Positions 48,048 through 57,191 of a DNA stretch of 64,000 nt are shown here, in pieces. The notes beneath the pieces were generated by a model, which was given only the letters and a program-made list of their open reading frames with translations, did no database searches and was not told the origin of the DNA. The first letter of the stretch is position 1; the number at the start of each line of letters is the position of its first letter. The position numbers and the translations under genes were made by a program. Source of the DNA: CAWIMX01 sp963837345 (GTDB taxonomy: Bacteria > Acidobacteriota > Vicinamibacteria > Vicinamibacterales > CAVVIG01); assembly GCA_963837345.1 (NCBI GenBank), contig CAWIMX010000001.1, positions 1,178,001-1,242,000 of the forward strand. The letters are read 5' to 3'.

Positions 48048-48263
48048 TCATCGCTCGATCCATTCCACGAATGAGCCGACGCTGTCGGTGACGACCATCA
48101 CTCGCAGCACCTTGTCGTCGTGGTACATCCGCTTGGCGCCGGCCCGCGCCGCCTCGATGGAGGCATAGTGCATCCACGTTTCCGGGATGCCAGCCGCCGT
48201 CCCCTGCTTCATGATCGGGCGGAGCCGGAACGCCTGCGCCGTGGTCGTCGCGTCGCCTGGCAC
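48048..48263 (-). CDS. Small hypothetical protein downstream of cold-shock gene
   Basis: A 71-residue protein, possibly shorter if translation begins at the internal Met18 (M-K-Q-G-T-A-A-G). R-A-G-A-K-R-M-Y-H-D-D-K-V-L-R-V-M-V-V-T-D and the ending F-V-E-W-I-E-R look like a compact alpha/beta fold. It begins (GTG 48263) six bases after the cold-shock gene stop on the same strand, so the two are likely cotranscribed. No ribosome site is visible. Function unknown. 47801-48047 has no gene I can support. Confidence 0.55.
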   Translation of the reverse strand: MPGDATTTAQAFRLRPIMKQGTAAGIPETWMHYASIEAARAGAKRMYHDDKVLRVMVVTDSVGSFVEWIER

Positions 48264-48269
48264 AACGCG

Positions 48270-48476
48270 TCAGGCGAGCCTGACGTTCTCGCCTCGAGGA
48301 CCCTTGGGGCCCTGACCGCGGTCGAACGTGACCGCCTGCCCCTCGCGAAGGTCGTCGAAGCGTGCGTCGGCGCACGCCGAGTTGTGGAAGAAATACTCGT
48401 TCCCGTCACCCGCCAGGATGAAGCCGAACCCTTTTTCGCTGACGAGTCGTTTGATCGTGCCGGTCAATGGCGCCAT
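48270..48476 (-). CDS. Cold-shock domain protein (CspA family)
   Basis: A 68-residue single cold-shock domain. RNP1 K-G-F-G-F-I (residues 15-20) and RNP2 E-Y-F-F-H (27-31) bind single-stranded RNA or DNA and act as an RNA chaperone. The C-terminus G-P-K-G-P-R-G-E-N-V is the usual family ending. GGGAG lies upstream of ATG 48476. It is followed by a small gene in the same transcription unit. The cold-induced 5' leader typical of cspA is not evident: only 28 bases separate it from the upstream gene. Confidence 0.92.
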   Translation of the reverse strand: MAPLTGTIKRLVSEKGFGFILAGDGNEYFFHNSACADARFDDLREGQAVTFDRGQGPKGPRGENVRLA

Positions 48477-48504
48477 TGGAATCTCCCTGTGAAAACGTCG
48501 TGAA

Positions 48505-48711
48505 TTATCGCCGGTGGTAGCCGTACCGACTGGCTGGCGTCTCGAGGCGGGAGAGATTCCACACCTCGCCGCAGGCCTCGCACCGCCAGTAGGCCGACAA
48601 ATCGGGGACCTTGCTCGTGGTCGTCACCGCTGGAGAGTGACAGAACGGACACTCCGACGGCGCCGGCTGTTCGCGCGCCGGCGGTCGATGATCGGCCGTT
48701 CGCGACCACAT
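48505..48711 (-). CDS. Small zinc-ribbon protein
   Basis: A 68-residue protein starting at ATG 48711 (GGGGAG about ten bases upstream). C-P-F-C and C-E-A-C pairs, separated by 19 residues, form one zinc ribbon with Y-W-R-C-E-A-C-G-E-V-W-N, a layout used by small nucleic-acid-binding proteins. The N-terminal 25 residues are Pro/Arg-rich and disordered. It lies just upstream of the cold-shock gene on the same strand, so the three small genes may be one unit. Confidence 0.65.
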   Translation of the reverse strand: MWSRTADHRPPAREQPAPSECPFCHSPAVTTTSKVPDLSAYWRCEACGEVWNLSRLETPASRYGYHRR

Positions 48712-48972
48712 GATGGACAACTCCCCGGGTTCCGAATAAACGTCGACGCAGCCTTCGCGAGGCCGCGGGAACGAACATGTGACGGGTGTGAGTCGCGGTA
48801 CAGGCGCTCGACACGGGACCAAAAATGGGCCGGTCGGCGCGCATCCTTGACGTGACGGAGGGGATGCCGGGCTCGAACGCTGGCGGGCTCAGGTCTGGAC
48901 GACAGCCTCCACTATACACGATCGGCAACCCCGGGGGGGACGGGAACGAACCGACGGGGCCGGCGCCTCCGC

Positions 48973-50648
48973 CTACAGGGTGTCGAGCGTGCCGGCCTTC
49001 GCCGCCCGCACGACGTGCTCCGCCGCGCGGAACGCCAGCGCCTGGATGGTCATGGTCGGGTGGTTGCGCCCGCCGGTGACGAAGTTGCTGCCGTCGACCA
49101 CGAACAGGTTGGGCACGTCGTGCGCGCGGTGATACTTGTTCACCACGGAGGTTTTCGGATCGTTCCCCATCCGGCACGTGCCGCGATTGTGCGCGCTGCC
49201 CCGGCTGTCGCGCACCGGCGGCGCCCAGATGCTTCGTGGCGCCGGCCGCCTCCAGCACCTCGATCGACTTCTGGCGGAAGAACTCCATGTTCTTCATGTC
49301 GTCCGGATGGCTGGACGAGGTGATGCGCATCGCCGGCAAGCCCCACTCGTCCTTCACGTCGGGGTCGAGATCGACGCGGTTGTCTCGAGCGGCAACTGCG
49401 TCACGAAGCAGGTGATCGTCATCTTGCGGCCGGCTTCGTCCGTGAGCGCCTGCTTGTAGCCGGCTCCCCAGCGCGGGGAGTCCGGGATGCAGGCCGTGCA
49501 GGCCGTAGCTGATCGGCGTGTCGTAGCCGCGCGACGTCATCCGGCCGCCGCCGTAGAATCCGCGCGTCGGATCCGAGGGCACGAAATCGACGATCGCCGC
49601 GCCCGACACGGTGCCCTTGTAGTCGTTGAGGCGGTGCTCGAAGAGCCCGCTGGCGCCCGCGCCGCCGCCGAGCATCAGATACCGCCGACCACGCCGCTCG
49701 AGTTGGCCAGGCCGTCGGGGAACCGCGCCGACTTCGACATCAAGAGCAGGCGCGGCGTTTCCGATCCGTTCGCCGACAGCGACACCGCCTTCGCCTTCTG
49801 AAACACTTCCTCGCGGTTGGCGTCGAAGTAGGTCGACCCCCGTCACGCGGCCGCTGGCGTTCGATGGACGATCTCGCGCACGTAGCGAGCGCGGGCGGAT
49901 CTCGCAGTGGCCGGTCTCGACCGCGATCGGCAGCATCGTGACGGCCGAGCTGGAACGGGCGCGGACGTGGCAGCCGAAGCCGGAGCACATGCCGCAGTTC
50001 ACGCAGCCCGACCGCCCGTGATACGGCGTGCGAGATGATGGCGAGCGGCCCCGGCACGACGTTCAGCCCGAGCCTGGCGGCGGCCGTTTTCAGCAGCGAA
50101 CGCCCGACGACTTGAGCGGCAGCGGCGGGCATCGGATAGTCCTTCGACATCGGCGCGACGAACGGCGAGTCGACGCGCTGACCTGAAATGCCCATCTCCC
50201 ACTCGGCCTGCGTGTAGTAGGGCTCGAGCTCCTCGTAGGTGATCGGCCAGTCGGCCAGCCCGGTGCCGGCGATCGTTCCGACCGTGCTCGCCTCGTTGAA
50301 CTCCCACGGCAGGTGACGCCAGCTGCTGCCGCCGTAAGTGACCGTTCCACCGCCGACCACGCATCCGTAGCTGTGCGAGTTCGGGACGGCCTTTTCGGAT
50401 TCGTTCTTGCGGAACGTGTTGCGCTGGCGCGACGGGTCGCTCATCAGCTGATCGTCGAGGCTCGGATGGTCGTTGAGCAGCTCGTCTTTCGTGTAATCGC
50501 GCTCGTGCCCGTACTTGCCCCAGCCGCCCTGCTCCAGAACCACGACCGTGAAGCCCGCCACGGCGAGCTGCTTGGCCATGATGGCCCCGGCGGCGCCGGA
50601 ACCCACAATCACGAAATCAACCTCGGTGGCTGGAGTGAATTGGACCAT
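48973..50648 (-). pseudogene. GMC oxidoreductase (gluconate 2-dehydrogenase-like), multiply frameshifted
   Basis: The first 190 residues are intact from ATG 50648: F-V-I-V-G-S-G-A-A-G-A-I-M-A-K-Q-L binds FAD, then V-V-L-E-Q-G-G-W-G and the GMC motif G-G-G-T-V-T-Y-G-G-S-S-W-R. From about 50035 the reading frame changes repeatedly. Recognisable pieces are C-G-M-C-S-G-F-G-C-H, Y-F-D-A-N-R-E-E-V-F, A-N-G-S-E-T-P-R-L-L-L, L-M-L-G-G-G-A-G-A-S-G-L and finally G-S-N-F-V-T-G-G-R-N-H-P-T-M-T-I, the C-terminal catalytic His region. At least five shifts are needed, so it is either a pseudogene or a badly sequenced stretch. Its TAT-exported partner gene lies 65 bases upstream. Confidence 0.8.
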
Positions 50649-50713
50649 GGCGATCATTCTCCCAATGGCGCGTTGCGCGAGCCGGGCGGACCGTCGGGTC
50701 CGCGGCGAGCCGA

Positions 50714-51292
50714 CTACGGCGCGTCGTAGTAGCCGAAGGGCGGCGTGTGGTCGAGCGAATCGTCGTAGTCCACGAGCTTCCAGCCGACCTTGCCGTAGTT
50801 GCCGCCGTGCACCGGGCTGGCGAAAAACCCGGTGATCGTATGCGTGCGGACGAGATCGAAGAAGCGCGTCCGCTCCATGGCCGTGAGCACCTGGATCTGC
50901 TGCGGCGAGGACAACGAGGAGAACAGACCTGCCGCTGGGAAGAGCTTCCGGGTCTGAGCCTGCAGCGCATCGAGCCCCGCCGTGTAGTCGGCCTGCCGAT
51001 CGCGATCGAACGTGACGAGCGCGCGATCGATGAACACGATCACGTGCGCGTCGCGCGCGCCCGGCGTGTCGTCGGTGGGAATGATTTGTGCCGCCATCGC
51101 GTCGATCTCGGCCGCCTGCTCGGGCGTGAAGAACGCGTAGGGCGCGGGTCGACCCGACGCAGCCTCGGCCGACTGCCGGGCGAAATCTGCGGCTGCGAGG
51201 ATCTGGCTGTAGTTGGCGAGGACCCAGCCGGCGCTCAGGCCCGAGACCGAGCTGACGAGAAAGTCCCGCCGCGACGTGCCCCCGGTGCTCAT
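50714..51292 (-). CDS. Gluconate 2-dehydrogenase subunit 3 family protein, TAT-exported
   Basis: A 192-residue small subunit of membrane-bound GMC dehydrogenases. The twin-arginine signal S-R-R-D-F-L-V-S-S (8-16) directs folded export, and A-Q-I-I-P-T-D-D-T-P-G-A-R-D-A (about 68-82) is the family core motif. It would escort the FAD subunit encoded next (65 bases downstream). AAGGAGG lies seven bases before ATG 51292. Unlike the large subunit it is intact. The electron acceptor, usually a cytochrome c, is not in this pair but a cytochrome-c propeller gene lies 0.7 kb upstream. Confidence 0.85.
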   Translation of the reverse strand: MSTGGTSRRDFLVSSVSGLSAGWVLANYSQILAAADFARQSAEAASGRPAPYAFFTPEQAAEIDAMAAQIIPTDDTPGARDAHVIVFIDRALVTFDRDRQADYTAGLDALQAQTRKLFPAAGLFSSLSSPQQIQVLTAMERTRFFDLVRTHTITGFFASPVHGGNYGKVGWKLVDYDDSLDHTPPFGYYDAP

Positions 51293-51390
51293 GGCAGCCT
51301 CCTTCCGGCCGCTGGCAAGAAATTGCCTTCTTCTACTCCCGCCCACGGCGTCTGTCAACGCGAATCGTGCCGTGCAGATGAGCCGCTCAT

Positions 51391-51990
51391 TTGCCACCGA
51401 GACGCGAAGACCCAGGGGGACAAACCACGGAGGCACGGGGACCCCGAGAAAGGCCCTTCTCTTTCCCTCCCTCTGCGTTTCAATTTGCCCCGTCGCCGCG
51501 CCGTCCAACGCGACGTCCCGAATCCAATCGCTCAGCATCGCGACGGAAAGAGAAAGGATCTCTTCTCCGTGTCTTCGTGCCTCTGTGGTTCGATCCGCAT
51601 GTCTCAGGGGGCACAAACCACGGAGGCACGGGGACCCGAGAAAGGCCCTTCTCTTTCCTCCTCTGCGTTTCAATTTGCCCGGTCGCCGGCGCCGTCCAAC
51701 GCGACGTCCCGAATCCAATCGCTCAGCCATCGCGACGGAAAGAGAAAGGATCTCTTCTCCGTGTCTTCGTGCCTCTGTGGTTCGATCCGCATGTCTCAGG
51801 GGCACAAACCACGGAGGCACGGGGACCCGAGAAAGGCCCTTCTCTTTCCTCCCTCTGTTTCAATTTGCCCGGTCGCCGGCGCCGTCCAACGCGACTCCGG
51901 GTCCAATCGTTCAGCATCGCGACGGAAAGAGAAAGGACCTCTTCTCCGTGTCTTCGTGCCTCTGTGGTTCGATCAGGCTGTCTCTGTCGT
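51391..51990. repeat. Three tandem ~192-bp repeats, each a hairpin
   Basis: Copies begin at about 51421, 51614 and 51805 (periods 193 and 191). Each opens with ACCACGGAGGCACGGGGACC and closes with a stretch ending GTCTTCGTGCCTCTGTGGTT, the imperfect complement of the opening, so each unit can fold into a hairpin with arms of about 40 bases. The third copy has short deletions in the middle. A degenerate half-arm precedes the first copy at 51391-51419. It fills the 735-base gap 51293-52027, which has no supportable gene. Confidence 0.8.
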
Positions 51991-52027
51991 TCGCACTGCC
52001 TGCCGTGGCGCCCTCGCGTCTCGGCGG

Positions 52028-53939
52028 CTAATCGACCGAGAAGGCCAGCAGCACGTTTCCCGGCTTTCCGCCCACAAACGCATAGCCGGAGTTGACGTAG
52101 ACCATGTCGTCGACGACCACCGCGCCGGGACCGTCGAGACTGCCGCCCGTCGCGGTCACGCCGTTCACCGTCGCAAACGGATGCGCCGTATCGACGTCCC
52201 AGATAATTCGGCCGTCCAGTGCGGCGTAGGCGCGCAGGTGTCCGTCGAGGCCGCCCGAGAACACTACGCCGGGAATCGTCGTCACCGCAGCCGACTGCGC
52301 GGGACTGCAGCCGGGGGTGTCGCCGCAGCCGGGGTGCGGTGTCTTCCACAGGATGGCGCCCGTCCGCGGATCGAGCGCGAACAGGCCTCCGCCGGCGGTC
52401 GGGTTGAGCAGCAGCGGCACGCCCAGGAGCGTGGGCTGCGCGCCGCGGCCTCCCGGCGGCGCCGGACCCATGGCGGCGTCCGAGAGCGCCACGTACACAC
52501 GCTCGCCATCGGTCGCCGCGCCCCACTGCACTCCACCCACGCGGCCGCCCTGGCCGAGCCGCGTCTGCCACAGGACCTCCCCGGTTGCCGCATCGAGCCC
52601 GTGAACGACGCCCGACTTCTGGCCGGCGATGAGCGCACGGCGGCCATTCCCCAGATCGACGAGCATCGGAGACGATCCGAAATCGTGGTCCGGTCCGTTG
52701 GCGTCCGGGCAGTTGGCGTTGAGCGGCGACGGCAGGTCGCAGCCCATCGTGAAAGCGTCTCCGGCGGTCAGTTGCCGCGACCACAGAAGCTTGCCCGTCG
52801 CCGCGTCGAAGGCGAGAAAGGCGTCGCTCGTCGACGCGGCCGGATCGGAATAGGCATCGCCGGTCGTGATATAGACGCGACCTCGATCGACGTCCACCGT
52901 GGGCGACGACCACACCGCGGCGCCTGACGGTCCCCATAGCTGGGTGCCTTGCGAGTTCCTGCCGGTCGGCTTCGGCTCGTCGGGAATCGTGTAGCTCCTC
53001 CAGCGCACCGCGCCGGTGGCCGCATCGAGCGCCGTCAGGGCGCCCCGGAAGCGGCAGCACTCGTACCGGGGGTCGACGGCCCGTCCTTCTTCGGAGGACG
53101 AAGTGCCGACGTACAGGACGCCGCCGGCGAGCGTGGGCGCCCCGGTGACGACCGCGCCTGCGAAATCGTCGACGCGCGTCCTCCAGCGGACGACGCCGGT
53201 CAGCGCGTCGAGCGCATAGACGGTCGCGGCCTGATCGCCGACGTATGCGGTCCAGTCAGGGCCGTTCACGGCGATCGTGACGGCCGCGCGAACCGGGCCG
53301 GCCGTGTCGATCGACCAGGTACTCGCAGCCCGTCGCGGCATCGAGCGAGTAGACCTTGCGGCCGGCGCTGCCCACGAAGATCCGGCCGCCCACGACGGTC
53401 GGCTGCGCGTATGCCTGATTCACGCCGGGGAACCCGAACGCCCACTTCAGCTTGAGCGCCGGCACTTGGGCGGCCGTCAGCCCCGCCATCGCCGCGGGCT
53501 GGAACCGACGCTGCGCGAGATCGACGCCCCAGCCGTTCCAGTGCGGCCGGTCGAGCGGCCGGGCAACCGGCTCGCTCGCCGGACACGTGTTCCCGACGGC
53601 CCCCGACGCCGCGGGACCCGTTTCGCTCGACAGCCACTCGATCAGGGCGTCGCGTTGGGCGCCGGTGAGGCCCGCGGCCTGCGTGCGCATCGCGCCATCG
53701 GTCAGGGCGAACCGGATGTTGTCGGCCGACAAGCGGCCGAGCGCTGCGCGATTGACGGCGCGCGGCACTCCCGTCTCGTGGCACCGCGCGCATTTGTCGC
53801 GGTAGATGGCTTCGCCGTCGGTCTTCTGCGCGGCCGGCGAAGCGCCCTGAGCCATCACGACTCCGCCCGCGATGGACGTCGCAAGGCCGACCAGGATTCC
53901 AAACTGTCCGAGAGTCGAATGGCGACCACTCGCGGTCAC
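52028..53939 (-). CDS. Cytochrome c / PQQ-type beta-propeller protein, frameshifted
   Basis: Exported protein starting at GTG 53939 (AAGGAGG five bases upstream; signal S-I-A-G-G-V-V-M-A-Q). An N-terminal cytochrome c domain has C-A-R-C-H and a downstream A-M-R-T-Q. The rest is a PQQ-binding-like propeller with A-A-T-G-x-V-x-W repeats (A-A-T-G-A-V-R-W-R, A-A-T-G-K-L-L-W-S, A-A-T-G-E-V-L-W-Q, R-T-G-A-I-L-W-K). At 53318-53319 one extra base breaks C-E-Y-W-S-I-D. Removing it gives 636 residues. It probably oxidises a sugar or alcohol in the periplasm, passing electrons to its own haem. Three propeller quinoprotein homologues are nearby. Confidence 0.82.
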
Positions 53940-53967
53940 GGAGCCTCCTTGGATCGAGCACGATGTG

Positions 53968-54845
53968 TCACTTGACGGCGCGCAGATGGACCGCCGCCAG
54001 ATCGGCAAACCGCAGCTGCCGGCGCTGCCGCCTCAGGAACTGCGCGTGCTGCACGCAAAGCCAGGCGTGGAAGAGGGCGTTAGAAGCGCGAGGCAACCCA
54101 GGTTCGTGACGAGGCGGGTCGCCGGCTGCAGCCTGTTCCATTCCGGATGGACGAGCGTCGCCGCACGCTGTGCGGCGCTCATCGTCAGCAACGTGAGGAC
54201 CGGCCAGTACAGGATCCACCACGAGGGCGCGAGCCCGAGCCTGTCGGCGGCGCGCCCGAACATCAGCGCGGGCACGCGCGGCGCGAGCGCCCACCAGACG
54301 CCGGTGACCGTGAACAGCACGAGGCCGGCCAGAGACTGCCAGCGGGGAATCGGCTGCAGATAGGCCGGCGGGAAGCGCCAGTTGTCCGACCCCTTCTCGC
54401 GCGACCGGCCCTGGAACCGGTCGATGCACGCGAAGATCAGGGTCACCAGCACCAGCTGCGTGCCCAGCGGCCACAGCAGCCCGCCGGGCGTCACGCGCCG
54501 CAGATGGAAGACATAGCGTACGACGGGCGACAGCACAAGGGTGAGCAGCCAGTTGACGGCGAGGACCCGCGCGTACAGCGGAAAGAGCTCCGGGCCGATC
54601 AGCTGGACGCCGAAGGCCACGGTGCGACGCGTCGCGCCGTAGCGTTCGGCGACGACAAGGGGATTGCCGTAGGTGGTCAGCAGGTCGCTTTGCTCCACCT
54701 CGGTCAGGGACCGACCGACGGCGGCTTCCTGCTCCTCGATGCGGGATTGCAGGTGCTCTGAAAGCTCCGTGATGATGTCGTCGGTCTGCGCCCCGCCAGG
54801 CAGGTACATGCGAACGGCCCGAAGATAGTGATCGACGAACGTCAT
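53968..54845 (-). CDS. HAAS-domain membrane protein, C-terminus out of frame
   Basis: Starts at ATG 54845, overlapping the PadR stop by one base. Residues 1-75 (F-V-D-H-Y-L-R-A-V-R-M-Y-L-P ... L-L-T-T-Y-G-N-P-L-V-V-A-E-R-Y-G) form the helical HAAS signalling domain found beside PadR regulators. About five membrane helices follow. The frame in use stops at 54033. Another frame continues with A-W-L-C-V-Q-H-A-Q-F-L-R-R-Q-R-R, a plausible family ending, to 53968, so a frameshift or small deletion lies near 54085. It is likely the PadR target. Confidence 0.7.
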
Positions 54846-55201
54846 CAGGCGACCCTCCGCAGGATGCGATTCAGCGCGTGGTTGATGCCGGCCCACTCGT
54901 CGAGCAGGTCGGCGAGAATGGCCTCGCCAGCCGGCGACAGGCGATAGAAGCGTTTGCGCCGCTTGTTCTCCTCACGCCACTCGCTCCGGAGCAGTCCCTG
55001 GCTCTCGAGCCGACGGAGCAGCGGATAGAGCGTGCTTTCCTCGATGTCCATGCCGCTGTCGGCCAGCGCTTTGCGCAGCGTATACCCGTAGTGCTCGACG
55101 CGCAGTTGCGCGAGGGCCGCCACGATCAGACACCCGCTCCGCAGTTCAATCCGGAGGTTTTCGAACAGCTCGGCGCGCGACGGGCCGTCGGGGCCACCCA
55201 T
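54845..55201 (-). CDS. PadR-family transcriptional regulator
   Basis: A 118-residue winged-helix repressor. It shows L-I-V-A-A-L-A-Q-L-R-V-E-H-Y-G-Y-T-L, the recognition stretch E-S-T-L-Y-P-L-L-R-R-L-E-S-Q-G-L-L, and wing K-R-R-K-F-Y-R-L-S-P-A-G. The C-terminal helix is the dimer interface. It is translationally coupled to the HAAS-domain membrane protein (TGATG), the usual pair in Acidobacteria. An inverted repeat overlaps its own promoter, so autoregulation is likely. The inducing ligand is unknown. Confidence 0.9.
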   Translation of the reverse strand: MGGPDGPSRAELFENLRIELRSGCLIVAALAQLRVEHYGYTLRKALADSGMDIEESTLYPLLRRLESQGLLRSEWREENKRRKRFYRLSPAGEAILADLLDEWAGINHALNRILRRVA

Positions 55202-55203
55202 GA

Positions 55204-55244
55204 TGTGTTCTACACACTGTATATAACACAGTTATAATGTCAAG
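55204..55244 (-). promoter_or_regulatory. PadR promoter with overlapping inverted-repeat operator
   Basis: On the minus strand TTGACA (55244-55239), a 17-base spacer and TACAGT form a sigma-70 promoter. TGTGTT (55204-55209) and AACACA (55225-55230) form an inverted repeat with TACA-TGTA inside, covering the -10. This AT-rich stretch stands out in the GC-rich window. The start would be only about eight bases before ATG 55201. Confidence 0.55.
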
Positions 55245-55363
55245 ACAATTGACGCTGATGGCGGTGAATGTGGCCGCTTCGCCAACGCGCGGCTGCGTGC
55301 CATTGGCGTCCGGGCCGGGGCCGGCCGATAAGCCTGACCGACCGCTCCCCCGCGGGATGGGCC

Positions 55364-55927
55364 ATGGCCAGCGACGAGGTCGTCGACTATTACGAGATCC
55401 TGCAGATCAGCGCAACCGCCGAGCCCGACACGATCCATCGCGTCTACCGGCTGCTCGCGCAGCGGCTGCATCCGGACAACGGCGAAACCGGCAACTCGAC
55501 CCAGTTTCGCCAGCTGACCGAGGCGTATCACGTGCTGAGCGACCCCGAGCGGCGCGCCCAATACGACGTCGTGCACGCGCGGCTGCGGCAGGAACGCTGG
55601 CGACTGGTGTCGAACGGCGCCCAGTCGGAGAACGACTTTGCGACCGAGCAGCGGCTGCGTCTCACGCTCCTCGAAGTCCTGTACACCCGCCGCCGGCTCG
55701 AAGCCCAGAACCCCGGTCTCACGCCGCTCGATCTCGAATCCCTCATCGGGGTGAGCCGGGAGCAGCTGGAGTTCACGGTCTGGTACCTCGTGCAGAAGAA
55801 GTACATCACGCGTGCCGACAACTCGTCGCTCGTGGTTACCGCCGAAGGCGTCGAGTTCCTGGAAGACAACTACCGGGAGAACCTCCAGCGCCGGCTGGCA
55901 GCCGCGCCGGCGGCGGGCCGTGCCTGA
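55364..55927 (+). CDS. J-domain (DnaJ-like) protein
   Basis: A 187-residue protein. The J domain (8-70) has D-Y-Y-E-I-L, the H-P-D catalytic motif in R-L-H-P-D-N-G, and A-Y-H-V-L-S-D-P-E-R-R, so it can stimulate a DnaK ATPase. The remaining 110 residues lack the Gly/Phe region and zinc fingers of DnaJ and look like a winged helix (L-I-G-V-S-R-E-Q-L-E-F-T-V-W-Y-L; I-T-R-A-D-N-S-S-L-V-V-T). It is a specialised co-chaperone with a possible DNA- or protein-binding tail. The ATG at 55364 is chosen because homology begins there. Confidence 0.8.
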   Translation: MASDEVVDYYEILQISATAEPDTIHRVYRLLAQRLHPDNGETGNSTQFRQLTEAYHVLSDPERRAQYDVVHARLRQERWRLVSNGAQSENDFATEQRLRLTLLEVLYTRRRLEAQNPGLTPLDLESLIGVSREQLEFTVWYLVQKKYITRADNSSLVVTAEGVEFLEDNYRENLQRRLAAAPAAGRA

Positions 55928-55949
55928 ACGCCGCTGCCTTCCGGCGGGC

Positions 55950-55955
55950 TAGAAT
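55950..55955 (+). promoter_or_regulatory. -10 box (TAGAAT) close to start codon
   Basis: TAGAAT ends nine bases before ATG 55965, implying a leaderless transcript. Confidence 0.35.
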
Positions 55956-55964
55956 CGTCGGGCG

Positions 55965-56321
55965 ATGGTCCATGTGACGGTCCTCGGCGACCGCATCGCC
56001 TTCGAGGTCGAAGGCCTGCATCGGCTCTGGGCGCTCCGGAGCCGCCTCGAGATTCCAGTGACCCACATCACTGATGCCTCGTTCGATCCCGACCAGGTGG
56101 GGCGCTGGTGGCACGGCTGGAAGCTGATCGGCACCGAGGTGCCCGGGCTCTTCGCCGCGGGCACCTTCCGTTATCACGGAGAGCTCGTGTTCTGGGACGT
56201 GTCCGATCCGGCCAGCAGCGTCATCGTGTCGCTCGATCACGAACGCTACAAGAAGCTGATCATCGAAGTCGACGATCCGCGGGCGGTCGTGACGCGACTC
56301 TGCGCGGCGATCGCACGCTGA
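55965..56321 (+). CDS. Hypothetical bPH-like protein
   Basis: A 118-residue soluble protein. W-K-L-I-G-T-E-V-P-G-L-F-A-A-G-T-F and L-V-F-W-D-V with H-E-R-Y-K-K-L-I-I-E-V form the beta-strand pattern seen in bacterial pleckstrin-homology-like proteins. This is a fold guess, not a functional assignment. No signal peptide. No Shine-Dalgarno; a TAGAAT box lies directly upstream. It follows the J-domain gene by 37 bases on the same strand. Confidence 0.6.
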   Translation: MVHVTVLGDRIAFEVEGLHRLWALRSRLEIPVTHITDASFDPDQVGRWWHGWKLIGTEVPGLFAAGTFRYHGELVFWDVSDPASSVIVSLDHERYKKLIIEVDDPRAVVTRLCAAIAR

Positions 56322-56477
56322 GGGGCGCACGCGGTTTCTGCCCGCGAAGCCGACACGTTTGTCGCGCACCCCGATCAGACACGAACACGATTGTCGCTCG
56401 CGCGCGATCGATTTTCCGATCGACGCCGTTTTCCGCGCGCCTCCCGTGGCACTTGTCTTGCTCGACTGGCAGGCAAC

Positions 56478-57122
56478 GTGCCCGTCACATTCCGTTTCCT
56501 CGTCGTCACATTGCTTGGCTTGTTCGCCGGTGACGTGGTCGGCGCTCCTCGCGCGATCGACTCATCGCGCCCGTCTGCCCGCCTCGTCGTCAGGCTGTAC
56601 GACGACGAGGGCGCGCGAGCGGCGGACCTTGGCGCCGCGCGCGACGCCGCGGACCGCATCTTCGCTGCGATCGGTCTCGACGTCGGTTGGATCGTCTGCG
56701 CACCCGTCGATCGGGACGTCCGGCCGGAGGGCGGCTGGTGCGAGAACACCCCGATTGCCTCCGATCTGCTGGTGCACGTCGAAGCGGCGCCTCGCCGACC
56801 GTTGTCGAGCGACGTGCTCGGGTTCGCCTACGTGGACGCGCGCACCGGAACGGGAACGCTGGCACTCGTGTTCCGGGATCGGATCCGCACCACGGCAAGT
56901 GTGCTGCACGTCGACGCGACGGCGCTCTTCGGCCGCGTGCTCGCCCACGAGATCGGGCATCTGCTCGGCATCCGTCGTCACTCGCGCACTGGTCTGATGC
57001 GGGGGTTCTGGTCGGGTCCGACGTTGCGGCGCGGACGGGACGCCGATTTCCAGTTCGCCGACCGGCAGGGCGTCCAGCTGCGGGCCGTCGTGGGCCTTCG
57101 GCCGCGTCTCGGCGACGATTGA
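56478..57122 (+). CDS. Exported zinc metallopeptidase-like protein
   Basis: About 214 residues from GTG 56478, where a signal peptide begins (V-T-F-R-F-L-V-V-T-L-L-G-L-F-A-G-D-V-V-G-A). The zinc site is H-E-I-G-H-L-L-G-I-R-R-H followed by S-R-T-G-L-M. This is metzincin-like, but the third His is one residue further on than in H-E-x-x-H-x-x-G-x-x-H, a form I associate with a small Acidobacterial family. All three His, the Glu and the Met-turn are present, so activity is plausible. Upstream starts (TTG 56391) are possible. Confidence 0.7.
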   Translation: MPVTFRFLVVTLLGLFAGDVVGAPRAIDSSRPSARLVVRLYDDEGARAADLGAARDAADRIFAAIGLDVGWIVCAPVDRDVRPEGGWCENTPIASDLLVHVEAAPRRPLSSDVLGFAYVDARTGTGTLALVFRDRIRTTASVLHVDATALFGRVLAHEIGHLLGIRRHSRTGLMRGFWSGPTLRRGRDADFQFADRQGVQLRAVVGLRPRLGDD

Positions 57123-57191
57123 GCGGCTGAGGTCCGATTCCCCGGTTGAACTGCATCCGGCATGCTGGTACTCTCGCCTCAGAAATCGATC

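Noticed and set aside
51391..51990. CRISPR array
   Set aside because: Units are about 192 bases with no short repeat/spacer alternation and no cas genes.
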